64,000 nt of DNA from assembly GCA_905480605.1 (NCBI GenBank), contig CAJQRD010000002.1, positions 58,641 to 122,640 of the forward strand. Reading direction: 5' to 3'. Below are positions 35,467-44,759 of this stretch, in pieces (positions within the stretch are counted from its first letter, which is position 1; each line of letters opens with the position of its first letter). The notes under the pieces were generated by a model. It was not told where the DNA came from. It was given only the letters and a program-made list of their open reading frames with translations, and ran no database searches. This DNA comes from an uncultured Saprospiraceae bacterium. Its GTDB lineage: Bacteria; Bacteroidota; Bacteroidia; Chitinophagales; Saprospiraceae. The position numbers were made by a program, and so were the translations under genes.

Positions 35467-35795
35467 GAATAGCGCATTTAGGTTGCACAAGAAAAACTAA
35501 TTTTGATAACTGTTTTATCAATACGGGGCTGAATCGGCATTCTGAATTTTAGGTGTAAAAGGATTAAAAATCGTTTAAAACAATAGCATGTTTGAGCTGA
35601 AAGCGAGTTTGCGCTTGTTTAGATTTTTAATTTTTTGGAACCGTTAAGAAATACAGACAGCCTTGAATTTTTTGTTTCGTTTATGTTTCAAGACAAAAAT
35701 GAAAGCCCTGCCGGCGAGGCAAAGTATAAATAAATGATTTACAACTGATTGTAATATTAATTTTGATAAAATAGTGCATTTTAAATGCGCTATTC
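35467..35795. mobile_element. MITE-like non-coding element with 14-bp terminal inverted repeats
   Basis: In the 494-bp gap 35382-35875 no gene is seen. GAATAGCGCATTTA at 35467-35480 is repeated as its exact reverse complement at 35782-35795. A third, one-mismatch copy (AATAGTGCATTT) lies next to the right end, so the right end folds into a hairpin. AAAAAAAG flanks both ends two bases outside the repeats and could be a target duplication, although poly-A makes this weak. Inside are CTTGAA / TTCAAG arms around 35661-35691 and a segment (35586-35720, with GCATGTTTGAGC, CCTTGAATTTTTTG and TTTCAAGACAAAAATGAA) that I recall as a multi-copy intergenic repeat in other Bacteroidota. That recollection is not verified. 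Confidence 0.5.
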
Positions 35796-35822
35796 AGAAA
35801 AAAAGATACAATCACATTTATA

Positions 35823-35856
35823 CAAAAAAAGCCTCGACAAATATGCCGAGGCTTTA
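35823..35856 (-). terminator. Rho-independent terminator of secDF
   Basis: The reverse strand carries AAGCCTCG, a ten-base loop, CGAGGCTT and a T-run. It lies 20-50 bp after the secDF stop. Confidence 0.85.
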
Positions 35857-35875
35857 TATATCTAATTAAAAATTC

Positions 35876-38800
35876 TTAGCTCTTAGATGCAGCTTTTGAA
35901 AAACCAGTCTGAGCAGCTTTTGCATTCTTAACATTTTTCAAATCTTTAGAGAAATCTCTAACGATTGGCGTTGCCACGAAAATTGAAGAATACGTACCCA
36001 CAACAATACCGATTAAAATAGCAAATGCAAAACCTTTAATTCCGTTTCCTCCGAAAATAAACAAAGGCAATAACATTATACCAGTAGTCAATGACGTAAT
36101 CAATGTTCTAGAGAACGTTGAATTGATAGCCAAGTTTAATATTTCATCAGTATCTTTTTGAGTATAAATACCCAGGTATTCTCTGATTCTATCAAACACG
36201 ACAACTGTATCATTTATTGAATATGCGATTACTGTCAGTAGTGCCGCAATAAATGCTTGATTGATTTCCAATGAAAAAGGTAGCACTCCCCATAGAACTG
36301 AGAATAAACCTAAAATGATCATTGAATCATGGAACAATGCTGCAACCGCACCCATACTGTATTGCCATTTGTTAAATCTTATGAATATGTAAATGAACAA
36401 GATTAACAAAGCAAAAATACCTGCATAAAATGCTGAAGTCTTAATATCATCTGCAATTGTAGGACCTACTTTTGAAGAACTTACAACATGCACTTTAGCA
36501 TCAGAACCAGTAGACTTAAATGCAGCCAATGGCACAGAAGTACCTGTGATACTAGAAATACCTTCATGCAATTTGGCGATTGCTCTTTCTGCAGCATCCT
36601 CACCAGTGTCATTGATCAAATAGGTAGTTACAACGTTAAATGAATTTTGAGTATCAACTGCCTTAACAACAGGCTCTGCTCCAAATGATTCAGCAAGACC
36701 AGATCTCAATGTTTGAGCATCTACATTCAATGATTGATCAAATTCCATTGTGTAAGAATAGCCACCTTTGAAATCAACTCCCAAGTCAAATTTCTTAGTG
36801 AAGATTGAACCAATTCCGACCAAAATAAATGTAGAAGAAACCACATAAGCAATTTTACGTTTTCCTATCCAATCAATATTTAGGTTGGCCATTGAATTTT
36901 TAGTCATACCATTCCAAAATGATAAACCTCTATCACCTTTTGTCCATGAATCAATCATCATTCTACCAATCAAAACGGCCGTAAATAAAGACGTCAAAAC
37001 ACCAATAATCAATACTACAGCAAAACCTTTAATTGGCCCCATTCCGAAGTAAGCCAAAACGATAGCCACTAAAATAGTTGTTACGTTGGCATCAATAATT
37101 GCAGAATATGAATGTTTGAAACCATCAGAGATTGCAGCCAAAGAAGACTTCCCTGCACGCAATTCTTCTCTAATTCTTTCAAAGATGATTACGTTGGCAT
37201 CTACGGCCATACCAATAGTTAATATAATACCAGCAATACCAGGTAATGTCAATACTGTTCCAAATGAAGCCAATGCTCCAAAAATGAAAAATACATTTAA
37301 CAACAATGCAATGATTGAAAAGATACCAGCTCCAGCATAGTAAAATACCATAAACATTAATACCAATCCAAAACCAATCAATAATGCCAACAATGAACTG
37401 TTGATATTCTTTTCACCCAATGATGGTCCAACTGTTTCCTCTTGAATACTTTCAATCTTAGCAGGTAACTTACCTACTTCTAATAAACTTGCGAAATCAG
37501 ATGCTTCTTGCACGCTGAAATTACCCGTAATTTCTGTAGATCCTTGTAAGATCGGACCGTTGTTCACACCTGGTGCAGAAATTACTTCATTATCAATACA
37601 GATAGCAATTTCTCTTCCACCATTGTTGTATGCCTTAGTCGTCATGTCACCCCACTTTCTAGCACCTTCATTGTTCATTGAAAGGTTAACGGCAACTTGT
37701 CCTGTTACAGGATTTGGACCATGGGAAGCTCTTGTAATAACATCACCTTCAATAACAGGTTTGCTAGAAGAAGCGTTTTGCTTTTTGATGATGTATAAAG
37801 AATATTTCTTAGTGTTTTCACCTAAGTTATTTATGAAAGGCTTTCTTCCCCACATAAACTTAGCATCACCTGGAAATAATGTTTTGATGTCTGATCTTTC
37901 CAGCATTTCAATAACAGCTTTCCTTTTATTCTTATCTGCAAAACCAAAAACAGTATTTGCACCTACTAAATCTCCTGCAGCACCATTGTTTAAAGTCAAT
38001 AAACTTAATAATGGTCCTAAGTTAGCTGTTGCGCCACCTTTCTCAAGGATTTGCATATTCTGCTCACCTGTTTCGTTACCGTCATCATCTAAAATCGGCG
38101 TATAAAGTGTATCATATTCTATTGGTTTATCAGCCGCAGCAGCATCACCACTTTTCAACCTCTGATCAGCTGCAGACAATGCGTTAGCAACAGATGGATC
38201 TGTATTCCTGTAAGTATCCCAAAATTCTAGAGCAGCACTGGCTTGTAAGAAGTTCCTTGCTCTTTCCGGGTTTTCAATACCTGGCATTTCTACCAAGATC
38301 AAATCTCTTGCAGCATCCAAAGAAACATTTGGTTGAGTTACCCCCAACTTATCAATTCTCTGCTTAAGTCTTTCGAAAGTTAACTGTACTGTTTTATCAG
38401 CAGTCTCTCTCAAAAGTTTGATTACCTCAGTGTTAGGTGTTTCGAAATTAATATTTTCACCTAGAGTTGCATTCTTTCTAAAGAATGAAGCTAAAGGCTT
38501 AGCATTTTCTTTCTTACCATAAGCGGATCCAAACAAACTGATAAAATCTGATTGAGAACTTCTCTGAGCAGCATCAGCTTCATCTAAAGCAGCTCTAAAG
38601 TTGGCATCTCTATTATCACCTGAAAGTGTAATTAGCAATTCCTTTAGGTTTACTCTAAGAACAGAACTCATACCACCTTTAAGATCAAGTCCCAGATTTA
38701 ACTGACGAGACTTTAAGTCTTCATAAGTGAAAGATCCCAATAATGGTAAACTCATTATTTCTTCTCCAGAAACAGAATCTAAATATTCAAACTTAGCTGT

Positions 38801-38968
38801 TTTACGTGCCTCGTAAGCATCTAATTCTGGATGATTAGCTACATAGCTCTCTGCATATGATGCTGCATTTGCTTCTACTTTTCTTGTAGGAAACATATAA
38901 AATACCTGTAGTAATGTAACAATTACCAATAGGTATAGAAAAAATTTAATTAATCCTTTTCCTTGCAT
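35876..38968 (-). CDS. secDF: Fused protein-export membrane protein SecDF
   Basis: A fused SecD-SecF protein of about 1030 residues that uses the proton gradient to pull preproteins across the inner membrane. The SecD part has LGLDLKGGMSSVLRVNLKEL and the P1 region, then six helices; the SecF half starts near VDFKGGYSYTMEFD. Conserved helix motifs include AVDANVIIFERIREELR and SINDTVVVFDRIREYLG, the family signatures in SecD TM4 and SecF TM4. The frame is open to 38998, but the ATG at 38968 (MQGKGLIKFFLYLLVIVTLL) places the first helix correctly. The fused form is usual in Bacteroidota. A promoter-like -7 box lies 83 bp upstream of the chosen start, and a terminator follows the stop. Confidence 0.95.
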   Translation of the reverse strand: MQGKGLIKFFLYLLVIVTLLQVFYMFPTRKVEANAASYAESYVANHPELDAYEARKTAKFEYLDSVSGEEIMSLPLLGSFTYEDLKSRQLNLGLDLKGGMSSVLRVNLKELLITLSGDNRDANFRAALDEADAAQRSSQSDFISLFGSAYGKKENAKPLASFFRKNATLGENINFETPNTEVIKLLRETADKTVQLTFERLKQRIDKLGVTQPNVSLDAARDLILVEMPGIENPERARNFLQASAALEFWDTYRNTDPSVANALSAADQRLKSGDAAAADKPIEYDTLYTPILDDDGNETGEQNMQILEKGGATANLGPLLSLLTLNNGAAGDLVGANTVFGFADKNKRKAVIEMLERSDIKTLFPGDAKFMWGRKPFINNLGENTKKYSLYIIKKQNASSSKPVIEGDVITRASHGPNPVTGQVAVNLSMNNEGARKWGDMTTKAYNNGGREIAICIDNEVISAPGVNNGPILQGSTEITGNFSVQEASDFASLLEVGKLPAKIESIQEETVGPSLGEKNINSSLLALLIGFGLVLMFMVFYYAGAGIFSIIALLLNVFFIFGALASFGTVLTLPGIAGIILTIGMAVDANVIIFERIREELRAGKSSLAAISDGFKHSYSAIIDANVTTILVAIVLAYFGMGPIKGFAVVLIIGVLTSLFTAVLIGRMMIDSWTKGDRGLSFWNGMTKNSMANLNIDWIGKRKIAYVVSSTFILVGIGSIFTKKFDLGVDFKGGYSYTMEFDQSLNVDAQTLRSGLAESFGAEPVVKAVDTQNSFNVVTTYLINDTGEDAAERAIAKLHEGISSITGTSVPLAAFKSTGSDAKVHVVSSSKVGPTIADDIKTSAFYAGIFALLILFIYIFIRFNKWQYSMGAVAALFHDSMIILGLFSVLWGVLPFSLEINQAFIAALLTVIAYSINDTVVVFDRIREYLGIYTQKDTDEILNLAINSTFSRTLITSLTTGIMLLPLFIFGGNGIKGFAFAILIGIVVGTYSSIFVATPIVRDFSKDLKNVKNAKAAQTGFSKAASKS

Positions 38969-39050
38969 TTTAAAGGTTTTGATTTGAAATATTGACAATC
39001 AACGACTTATCGCAATTATCTTATATTTCTATAGTTTTAAAAAAGTTGGG

Positions 39051-39081
39051 CAAATATAAGTTTATTGAAACAATTTACAAG
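39051..39081 (-). promoter_or_regulatory. Candidate Bacteroidota promoter for secDF
   Basis: The reverse strand reads TATATTTG (39051-39058), an exact TAnnTTTG match, with a CTTG at about 39078-39081, 19 bp upstream, as a possible -33 TTTG-like element. It lies 83 bp upstream of the secDF ATG at 38968. Confidence 0.5.
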
Positions 39082-39222
39082 TCTAAAACATATTACTTAA
39101 ATATATAATGCGTAATATGTTTATCCTCTAAACTTAACCCAATAATTTGAATGTATTTTAATTTGAAAATGTCCAATAATTAGGACTCAAAGCATTACGA
39201 TAAATGCTTATAATAAATAATA

Positions 39223-39597
39223 TCAGGCGATATTATCGTCTGGAGAACTGGACTTTGAATGTTTCATCCATTTTTCTAAGTTCTTATCCAACATTGGAAT
39301 AGAATTGGCCTCAACAATGTCTCCAGTTGAGTTTTTAACCAATAAAACACTGTATTGACCATCCACACTATTGAAAGAACCAAATCCCAACTTCTTATCT
39401 AAATTGTCAAGATTTCTCTTTTTAGAAGCATTTTGAGACGAAGCAATAGAACCCGTATCATTCAAAAACACACTAAAAACATCTACAGATTTTTGATCCT
39501 TAGACGTTTGTGTATCCTTATCGCGACTTTCTGTATCGTTATAGCTATAGCCATTCGATAAAAGCACAAAGAATAATATGAGTTTAAAAGTCTTCAT
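39223..39597 (-). CDS. Small secreted protein of unknown function
   Basis: A 124-residue protein with signal peptide MKTFKLILFFVLLSNGYSYN, cleaved near 20. The mature part is polar and rich in Lys, Asp and Ser, with no cysteines. Residues LDKKLGFGSFNSVDGQYSVL and ANSIPMLDKNLEKWMKHSKS are its longest structured segments. No family is recognised. It is divergent from the Kbp-like gene, with a nested hairpin (39631-39674) in between, and the secDF gene is downstream on the same strand after 250 bp. Its reality as a gene rests on signal peptide, start codon and length. Confidence 0.6.
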   Translation of the reverse strand: MKTFKLILFFVLLSNGYSYNDTESRDKDTQTSKDQKSVDVFSVFLNDTGSIASSQNASKKRNLDNLDKKLGFGSFNSVDGQYSVLLVKNSTGDIVEANSIPMLDKNLEKWMKHSKSSSPDDNIA

Positions 39598-39630
39598 TTA
39601 GAGACAAAAGTAAAATATTTATTTATTAAG

Positions 39631-39674
39631 TGCATAAAAAAGCGAAGAATGACCTAATAATTCTTCGTTATGCA
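39631..39674. repeat. Nested inverted repeat between divergent genes
   Basis: Outer arms TGCATAA (39631-39637) and TTATGCA (39668-39674) enclose an inner stem CGAAGAAT (39643-39650) / ATTCTTCG (39660-39667) with a nine-base loop. It is 34 bp above the start of the 39597 gene and 74 bp above the Kbp-like start. It lacks a T-run, so an operator or 5' UTR structure is more likely than a terminator. Confidence 0.65.
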
Positions 39675-39748
39675 TAATTTTAACCCATAAGCGATAAGTC
39701 ACTTAATTATATTAACCAGAAGTATTTTACTTCATAAAAAATTTAGAA

Positions 39749-40237
39749 ATGGGATTATTTTCTTTTTTAAAGAATGCCGGATCAGGTATTTTAAAAAGTT
39801 CTGCAGCGAAAAACGAGGCTAAAAATAAAAATGCTGAAGCATCGAGAGAGAGGCAAGAAGGTTTATTAGAAGGCATACTCATAAGCGCTGGCTTAAATAT
39901 TAAAAACATTGATGTTGAAATAGCAAATGACACAGTTATGGTTTTTGGCGAGGCTGAATCTCATGCTGATAGAGAAAAGGCAATTCTTATTTTAGGGAAT
40001 ATGGATGGTGTTGCATCAATTGATGACAGAATTTCTGTTGTTACACCAGCATCAGAAACAGAAGCTGTTCCAGAAGCACAAATGTATACAGTACAAAGTG
40101 GAGATTCTCTTTCTAAAATTGCAAAGCACTTTTATGGAGATCCAATGAAATACAATTTAATTTTCGAAGCCAATCAACCAATGTTGAAAGATCCTAATTT
40201 GATCTATCCAGGACAGGTGTTGAGGATTCCTAGTTAA
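39749..40237 (+). CDS. kbp: Kbp/YgaU-like BON and LysM domain protein
   Basis: A 162-residue cytosolic protein that closely follows E. coli Kbp (YgaU), the K+-binding protein: MGLFSFLKNAGSGILKSSAA at the start, a BON domain (about 40-100, NIKNIDVEIANDTVMVFGEA, then GVASIDDRI), and a LysM domain (112-160, YTVQSGDSLSKIAKHFYGDP ... PMLKDPNLIYPGQVLRIP). There is no signal peptide, as in the E. coli protein, which argues against a peptidoglycan role. The family is linked to potassium sensing and salt stress. The gene is convergent with the dehydrogenase gene; only 13 bp separate the two stops. Confident in family, moderately confident in function. Confidence 0.88.
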   Translation: MGLFSFLKNAGSGILKSSAAKNEAKNKNAEASRERQEGLLEGILISAGLNIKNIDVEIANDTVMVFGEAESHADREKAILILGNMDGVASIDDRISVVTPASETEAVPEAQMYTVQSGDSLSKIAKHFYGDPMKYNLIFEANQPMLKDPNLIYPGQVLRIPS

Positions 40238-40250
40238 ATCCGAATAAGAC

Positions 40251-41216
40251 TTACGAAACTACATTCGTAGGTGAATCACTTAAGAAATTACTGATGTTGT
40301 TAATTATACCATTCAGTAATTTCTTTCTTGCATTTTGATTTGCCCAAGCTTGATGAGGTGTAATAAAGCAATTGGGCGTTTTAAGCAAAACATTATCCTT
40401 AGGTGGAGGTTCTGTAGAAAGTACATCCAAAAGAGCTGCCTTTATTTTTCGAGAGAACAATGCTTTAGACAAATCATTTTCATTTATCAAACCCCCTCGC
40501 CCTGTATTTATTATAATCGCATTAGAGCGCATTTTTCTAATATTCGATGTATTGATAAATTTATCGGTAGACGCATTCAAAGGTGCATGTAAACTGAGCA
40601 CATCGGAATATTCAAAAACATGGTCTTGATTGTGGAATGAAATATTCTCATCATCTGAAGTTGCCTCATATTTGTGAGATACTATAACTTTCATATCAAA
40701 AGCAGAAGCAATCCTTGCAACTCCCTTACCTATTTTTCCGTAGCCTATAATTCCAAAAGTCATTTCATTTAATGCTGGAATTGCATTGTGCCAGTATGAA
40801 AAATCTAGTTCGTCAGACCAGTATCCATTTTTACTTTCCTTATTGTAAACATGAACTTGATTGATATAAGAAAGCAACATTGCAAAGACATGTTGACCAA
40901 CAGATTCTGTACTGTAACCACTTACATTACAAACAGTAATTCCATAATTTTTAGCAGCCTCTAAATCAATATTGTTATAGCCTGTTGCAGCCACTTGAAT
41001 CAATTTCAAATTTGGTAATCGGCTAATGATATCAGAAGTGATAGTACACTTGTTTGTAATTAAAACCTGTGCATCTTTTGCCCTAGCAATGATATCAGTC
41101 GGATTTGTTCTATCGCAGAGTTGAACCTTGCCAAGTTCATTCAATGATGATAAGTCTAAATCTCCAGGTGATAACGTAAAGCTATCAAGGAAGCAAATTT
41201 TAAGCTGATCTGGCAT
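40251..41216 (-). CDS. D-isomer-specific 2-hydroxyacid dehydrogenase
   Basis: A 321-residue NAD(H)-dependent dehydrogenase. The nucleotide-binding motif is FGIIGYGKIGKGVARIA (about 153-169), and the catalytic trio is the arginine in NTGRGGLINENDL, the glutamate in ALLDVLSTEPPP and the histidine in FITPHQAWAN. Order and length fit glycerate/hydroxypyruvate dehydrogenases. The substrate is uncertain; hydroxypyruvate, glyoxylate or 2-ketoacids are options. It begins at the last base of the DUF547 gene (1-bp overlap at 41216), so the two are translationally coupled. No signal peptide. Confidence 0.86.
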   Translation of the reverse strand: MPDQLKICFLDSFTLSPGDLDLSSLNELGKVQLCDRTNPTDIIARAKDAQVLITNKCTITSDIISRLPNLKLIQVAATGYNNIDLEAAKNYGITVCNVSGYSTESVGQHVFAMLLSYINQVHVYNKESKNGYWSDELDFSYWHNAIPALNEMTFGIIGYGKIGKGVARIASAFDMKVIVSHKYEATSDDENISFHNQDHVFEYSDVLSLHAPLNASTDKFINTSNIRKMRSNAIIINTGRGGLINENDLSKALFSRKIKAALLDVLSTEPPPKDNVLLKTPNCFITPHQAWANQNARKKLLNGIINNISNFLSDSPTNVVS

Positions 41217-42307
41217 TATTGTTTATTTATTGCCCAGTTATATTCAAGGAATTTTTTCTCAACACTTGGTGATACTTTAGTGTCAGAATATTTGTTGAAA
41301 AATGCAATAACATCTCCAAAATCTTCTCCGTACCATTCAAATATTTTTGAGATCTCAATTGACTCGTCTGAAACTTTATTAAACTGAGGGTTATTGATAA
41401 ACTTTTTCGTCTGCTTCGCAAAATTAGATTCTAGGTTACTTGCTGTCCATGCTTCATTGAGTAAAGGTGGACAAGATTTGGCGGCACAATTAACTGCAAA
41501 ATGAATTCGTGGCTCATTAAATTGTGGTCTAATGATATCGTTCTCAATGTTATTAAGTGATAAAGTTTGACCGTTCAGTTTTATCCATTTTTTATCCCAA
41601 GGTTTACCACCTTCCAAATCAGTAATACTACTCACTGGGAAATTATCTACGATAAGCTTAATAGTATATGCATTGTATGCATTAATCCAAAAAGCCAACT
41701 TCTCATTTTTAGTCAAAGAAGATATTTGAGTTGATGTCAATTCGTCTAAGTACAGTTGTAATTTTGAAACGTCGTTCTTTAGCCCTGTATAATCCACATC
41801 ACCGTTATTGCTTACGTATTTTGACAAAAGAGCATCAAACTTATCATGGCTAATTTTAAACATAGGTTGCTCAATTTCTACTTCCTTTATTATATCCACT
41901 TGTTCTAAGGCTTCCTTATTTTCTGTTATTTCCGGCTTTGGCACACTTTTGTCTTTGCCTTCCTTTACTTTATCTATCTCTTGCTTAACTTCTTCAAGTT
42001 TCTCTTTAGCTTCTTCGATTTCTGGTTTAGGTACACTTTTGGTTGCTGTTTCATTTTTAGTTTTTTCTATCACCTTTACCTTTTCCACAGAGGTCTGATT
42101 TTGAGTTGACCCCTTGATCTCAGTTGCAACTTTTATAGACTCCTTCACATTACCATTGTCGATGGCAGCTTCTGTTTTTTCTACAGAGGGAGTTGTTGCA
42201 GTTTCCACTTTTGCCATTTCCATTTTAGAAGAACTCGAAGATTTATTATCGCTTTTACAAGCTGATGCAAAAAAGATTAAAAGTGATATGATAAAAGTCA
42301 TTTTCAT
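41216..42307 (-). CDS. DUF547 lipoprotein with a charged linker
   Basis: A 363-residue lipoprotein (lipid cysteine 17 in IFFASACKSD). Residues about 20-150 are a Lys/Glu-rich low-complexity linker in which the element SVPKPEI occurs twice. Residues about 155-360 are the DUF547 domain: KNEKLAFWINAYNAYTIKLI, RIHFAVNCAAKSCPPL and the downstream FEWYGEDFG. DUF547 proteins have a conserved Cys/His arrangement (here NCAAKSCPPL) reminiscent of a papain-like or glutaredoxin-like fold, but the function is unknown. The gene overlaps the dehydrogenase downstream by one base. Expected to sit in the periplasm at the membrane surface. Confidence 0.83.
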   Translation of the reverse strand: MKMTFIISLLIFFASACKSDNKSSSSSKMEMAKVETATTPSVEKTEAAIDNGNVKESIKVATEIKGSTQNQTSVEKVKVIEKTKNETATKSVPKPEIEEAKEKLEEVKQEIDKVKEGKDKSVPKPEITENKEALEQVDIIKEVEIEQPMFKISHDKFDALLSKYVSNNGDVDYTGLKNDVSKLQLYLDELTSTQISSLTKNEKLAFWINAYNAYTIKLIVDNFPVSSITDLEGGKPWDKKWIKLNGQTLSLNNIENDIIRPQFNEPRIHFAVNCAAKSCPPLLNEAWTASNLESNFAKQTKKFINNPQFNKVSDESIEISKIFEWYGEDFGDVIAFFNKYSDTKVSPSVEKKFLEYNWAINKQ

Positions 42308-42442
42308 AGTGTTTATTTGTCAAGAACATAACGTTTGCTTGGTTAATGGATGTAACGTAATTGCTGAGGATTTGATTCTTAAAATATGTTAAAATGTATT
42401 TAATATGAATCTAACTCTCACGAAATAGTAAATCAAAGACAA

Positions 42443-44707
42443 TTAAAGATTAAAATCACAACGCATTCCAAAAGTTCTTGGAGCTTCTAAAAGACCTGGT
42501 CGAATTACAATTTCATTATTGAACAAATTCTCCGTTAAAAATGAAATTTTCATAAAAGGAAATTGATATGACATTCTTGCATCAAACTTTTTATAACCTC
42601 CGGGATTCGCATCTCTATAGAATTTTATCTGACCTATTACATTTAGCAATTCATCTATTGTTTCTGTGGCACTAGAAGTATTCATCGCCAAACCCATTGA
42701 TAATTTTGAATAAGTTGCTTCTATATCTATTTTAAAATTATGCTTATTTCGATACTTCAGAACATTTCGTTTTTCGTCCTCTCCTACTGGTTTACTTATT
42801 GAGTTAAACACATTTAAATTTTCAGTAAAATTTTCATACTTAGGATTAATATAAGTGTATCCTGAAATTATATTTAAATCTACCTTACCAATTTTTGATG
42901 AACTTAAAAACTCAAATTCAAATCCTTTGATATCTGTTTCACCTACATTTTGGGATTGAAAACCAAAACTGCCCATACCATCATCAAGCAAAGTAAATTC
43001 CGTCATGTCACTGTATTGGGACCAGAAAACTGATACATCAGCATAACCTTCAAAAGCCCCGAACCTAAAGCCTTGTTTTATACCAAGTTCTGTGGACCAT
43101 CCAAACTCAGATTTCAATTCCGGATTTGGAAAAATAAAAAATCCACCTACTGCAGTAGTAATGAACCGCTCAACTATTGTAGGAAAACGATAACCTTGTC
43201 CCCAAGATGTTCTTAAGAAGGTTCCTTGACCCAATTGGTAATTTAAAGCAGCTCTAGAAATCAATTTAGATTCCGAATCTTTGCCATCATCAAAGTCTTC
43301 ACTTGTCTGTACATGATATTCATGACGCAGACCAAATGTAGCCGTTAGGTTATCTCCGATTTTTTTATCAAACTCTATATACTGGGAAAGATTTTTATGT
43401 CCAACTGTGGTGTCTTGTAAAAGCTCAGAATCAGAAGTAATAAATTGACCAACAGCACCAACTGTTATATTTAGTTCAATATCATCAAAGCTTTTCAAAT
43501 ATTGATACTCACCATAATAAGTATCAGAAGAATTAGCTTGTCCATTATTATTATCATTATTTATAAAATAATAACGCCCAATAATCTTGTGCCTATTATC
43601 ATTCTTATCAAAAATAGTCATCTGGGGGTCTAAATAATACCGTTGAAATTTACGACTCGAATAAGTCCCGTTATAGCCTTGGTATATACCAGGTCCACCA
43701 TTTTGCCATATAAAATGATCAGCAGCTTTTCCAACATTGACCATTGAATTTAGTCCAAAAGATATTTTATCTGTTAATCTATATTTAAGATTTAGTGACC
43801 CTCTTAATTTTTCCTCAAAAGCATCTATGTAGTAACTTTTAAAATCTTCATAATAAGCACTGGCAACTAAGTCCAGATCTCCAAATTTTTGTTTGTGTAA
43901 TAGCCCCGCATTAACTTTATATGGAGCTGAAGTCCACCATTTTTTAGCACTATCCTTAGGACTGTCATAATATGTGTACGCTATGTTTGCTTTGGTCACA
44001 GGCTCGCTTGTCGCATAACCTGTTCTTATATTTATGATACCATTGAGAGCTGCAGATCCATATAATGTAGAAGCCGCACCTTTTAGAATTTCAATTTGAG
44101 AAATATTTTCCACGGGGATATCACCCCAAGCTGGACGTCCTGCATCGCCTTGAAGCGCTGGTACATCATCAATCAATAATAACACCCTACTTCCTGCCCC
44201 AAAAGACCAACCTGATCCTCCTCTGATATTCGCTTGATTATCAATTATTTGAACCCCTGGTACTTTATCGAGCAAGGTGGAAATTCTCGTGGTATTGGTA
44301 TTATCAGCTAGTCTTGGTTTGATAACGCTGATCGATACCGCCGAACGCGCCACACTTTTTTCATGTCTAGATCCAGTGACAGTTGCAGCATCAAGAAGCG
44401 TCGAACTAAGAGATAGTTGAATATCCAGGGTAACAAATTGCCCTGATTTCACCTCAATTGGGATAGATTTTTCTGAATACCCGATGTAAGAAGTAATAAC
44501 TTCATATATCCCAGGAGCTAAGCCTAAATCAAATTGACCATTGAGATCTGTTATCACACCAGTATCATTGACTTTAATAGAAGCTCCAATCAGAAATTCC
44601 TTAGAATATGCATCTATTACCGATCCTTTTATACCAGAATTTTGCGCAAAAGAATTGCCTCCAACTAATAAGATTGTAAGTATTAAAATGAATTTAGCTT
44701 GCATCAA
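42443..44707 (-). CDS. TonB-dependent outer membrane receptor (vitamin B12/siderophore-like)
   Basis: A 754-residue receptor with signal peptide (MMQAKFILILTILLVGGNSF, then AQ), a carboxypeptidase-regulatory-like domain (IKGSVIDAYSKEFLIGASIK), a plug (ISTLLDKVPGVQIIDNQANI, RGGSGWSFGAGSRVLLLIDD, VPVENISQIEILKGAAS-like as ENISQIEILKGAASTLYGSA) and a barrel ending RTFGMRCDFNL. The plug resembles BtuB/FepA-like receptors rather than SusC. It stands alone, with no DUF4249 or SusD partner. The substrate is unknown; metal chelates or corrinoids are typical for this plug type. The SDR gene lies 52 bp upstream on the same strand. Confidence 0.88.
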   Translation of the reverse strand: MMQAKFILILTILLVGGNSFAQNSGIKGSVIDAYSKEFLIGASIKVNDTGVITDLNGQFDLGLAPGIYEVITSYIGYSEKSIPIEVKSGQFVTLDIQLSLSSTLLDAATVTGSRHEKSVARSAVSISVIKPRLADNTNTTRISTLLDKVPGVQIIDNQANIRGGSGWSFGAGSRVLLLIDDVPALQGDAGRPAWGDIPVENISQIEILKGAASTLYGSAALNGIINIRTGYATSEPVTKANIAYTYYDSPKDSAKKWWTSAPYKVNAGLLHKQKFGDLDLVASAYYEDFKSYYIDAFEEKLRGSLNLKYRLTDKISFGLNSMVNVGKAADHFIWQNGGPGIYQGYNGTYSSRKFQRYYLDPQMTIFDKNDNRHKIIGRYYFINNDNNNGQANSSDTYYGEYQYLKSFDDIELNITVGAVGQFITSDSELLQDTTVGHKNLSQYIEFDKKIGDNLTATFGLRHEYHVQTSEDFDDGKDSESKLISRAALNYQLGQGTFLRTSWGQGYRFPTIVERFITTAVGGFFIFPNPELKSEFGWSTELGIKQGFRFGAFEGYADVSVFWSQYSDMTEFTLLDDGMGSFGFQSQNVGETDIKGFEFEFLSSSKIGKVDLNIISGYTYINPKYENFTENLNVFNSISKPVGEDEKRNVLKYRNKHNFKIDIEATYSKLSMGLAMNTSSATETIDELLNVIGQIKFYRDANPGGYKKFDARMSYQFPFMKISFLTENLFNNEIVIRPGLLEAPRTFGMRCDFNL

Positions 44708-44759
44708 TTTTTATATTTTCAATGCAAAAGATACAACAAGCTTCGCAAAATCAAAAAAA

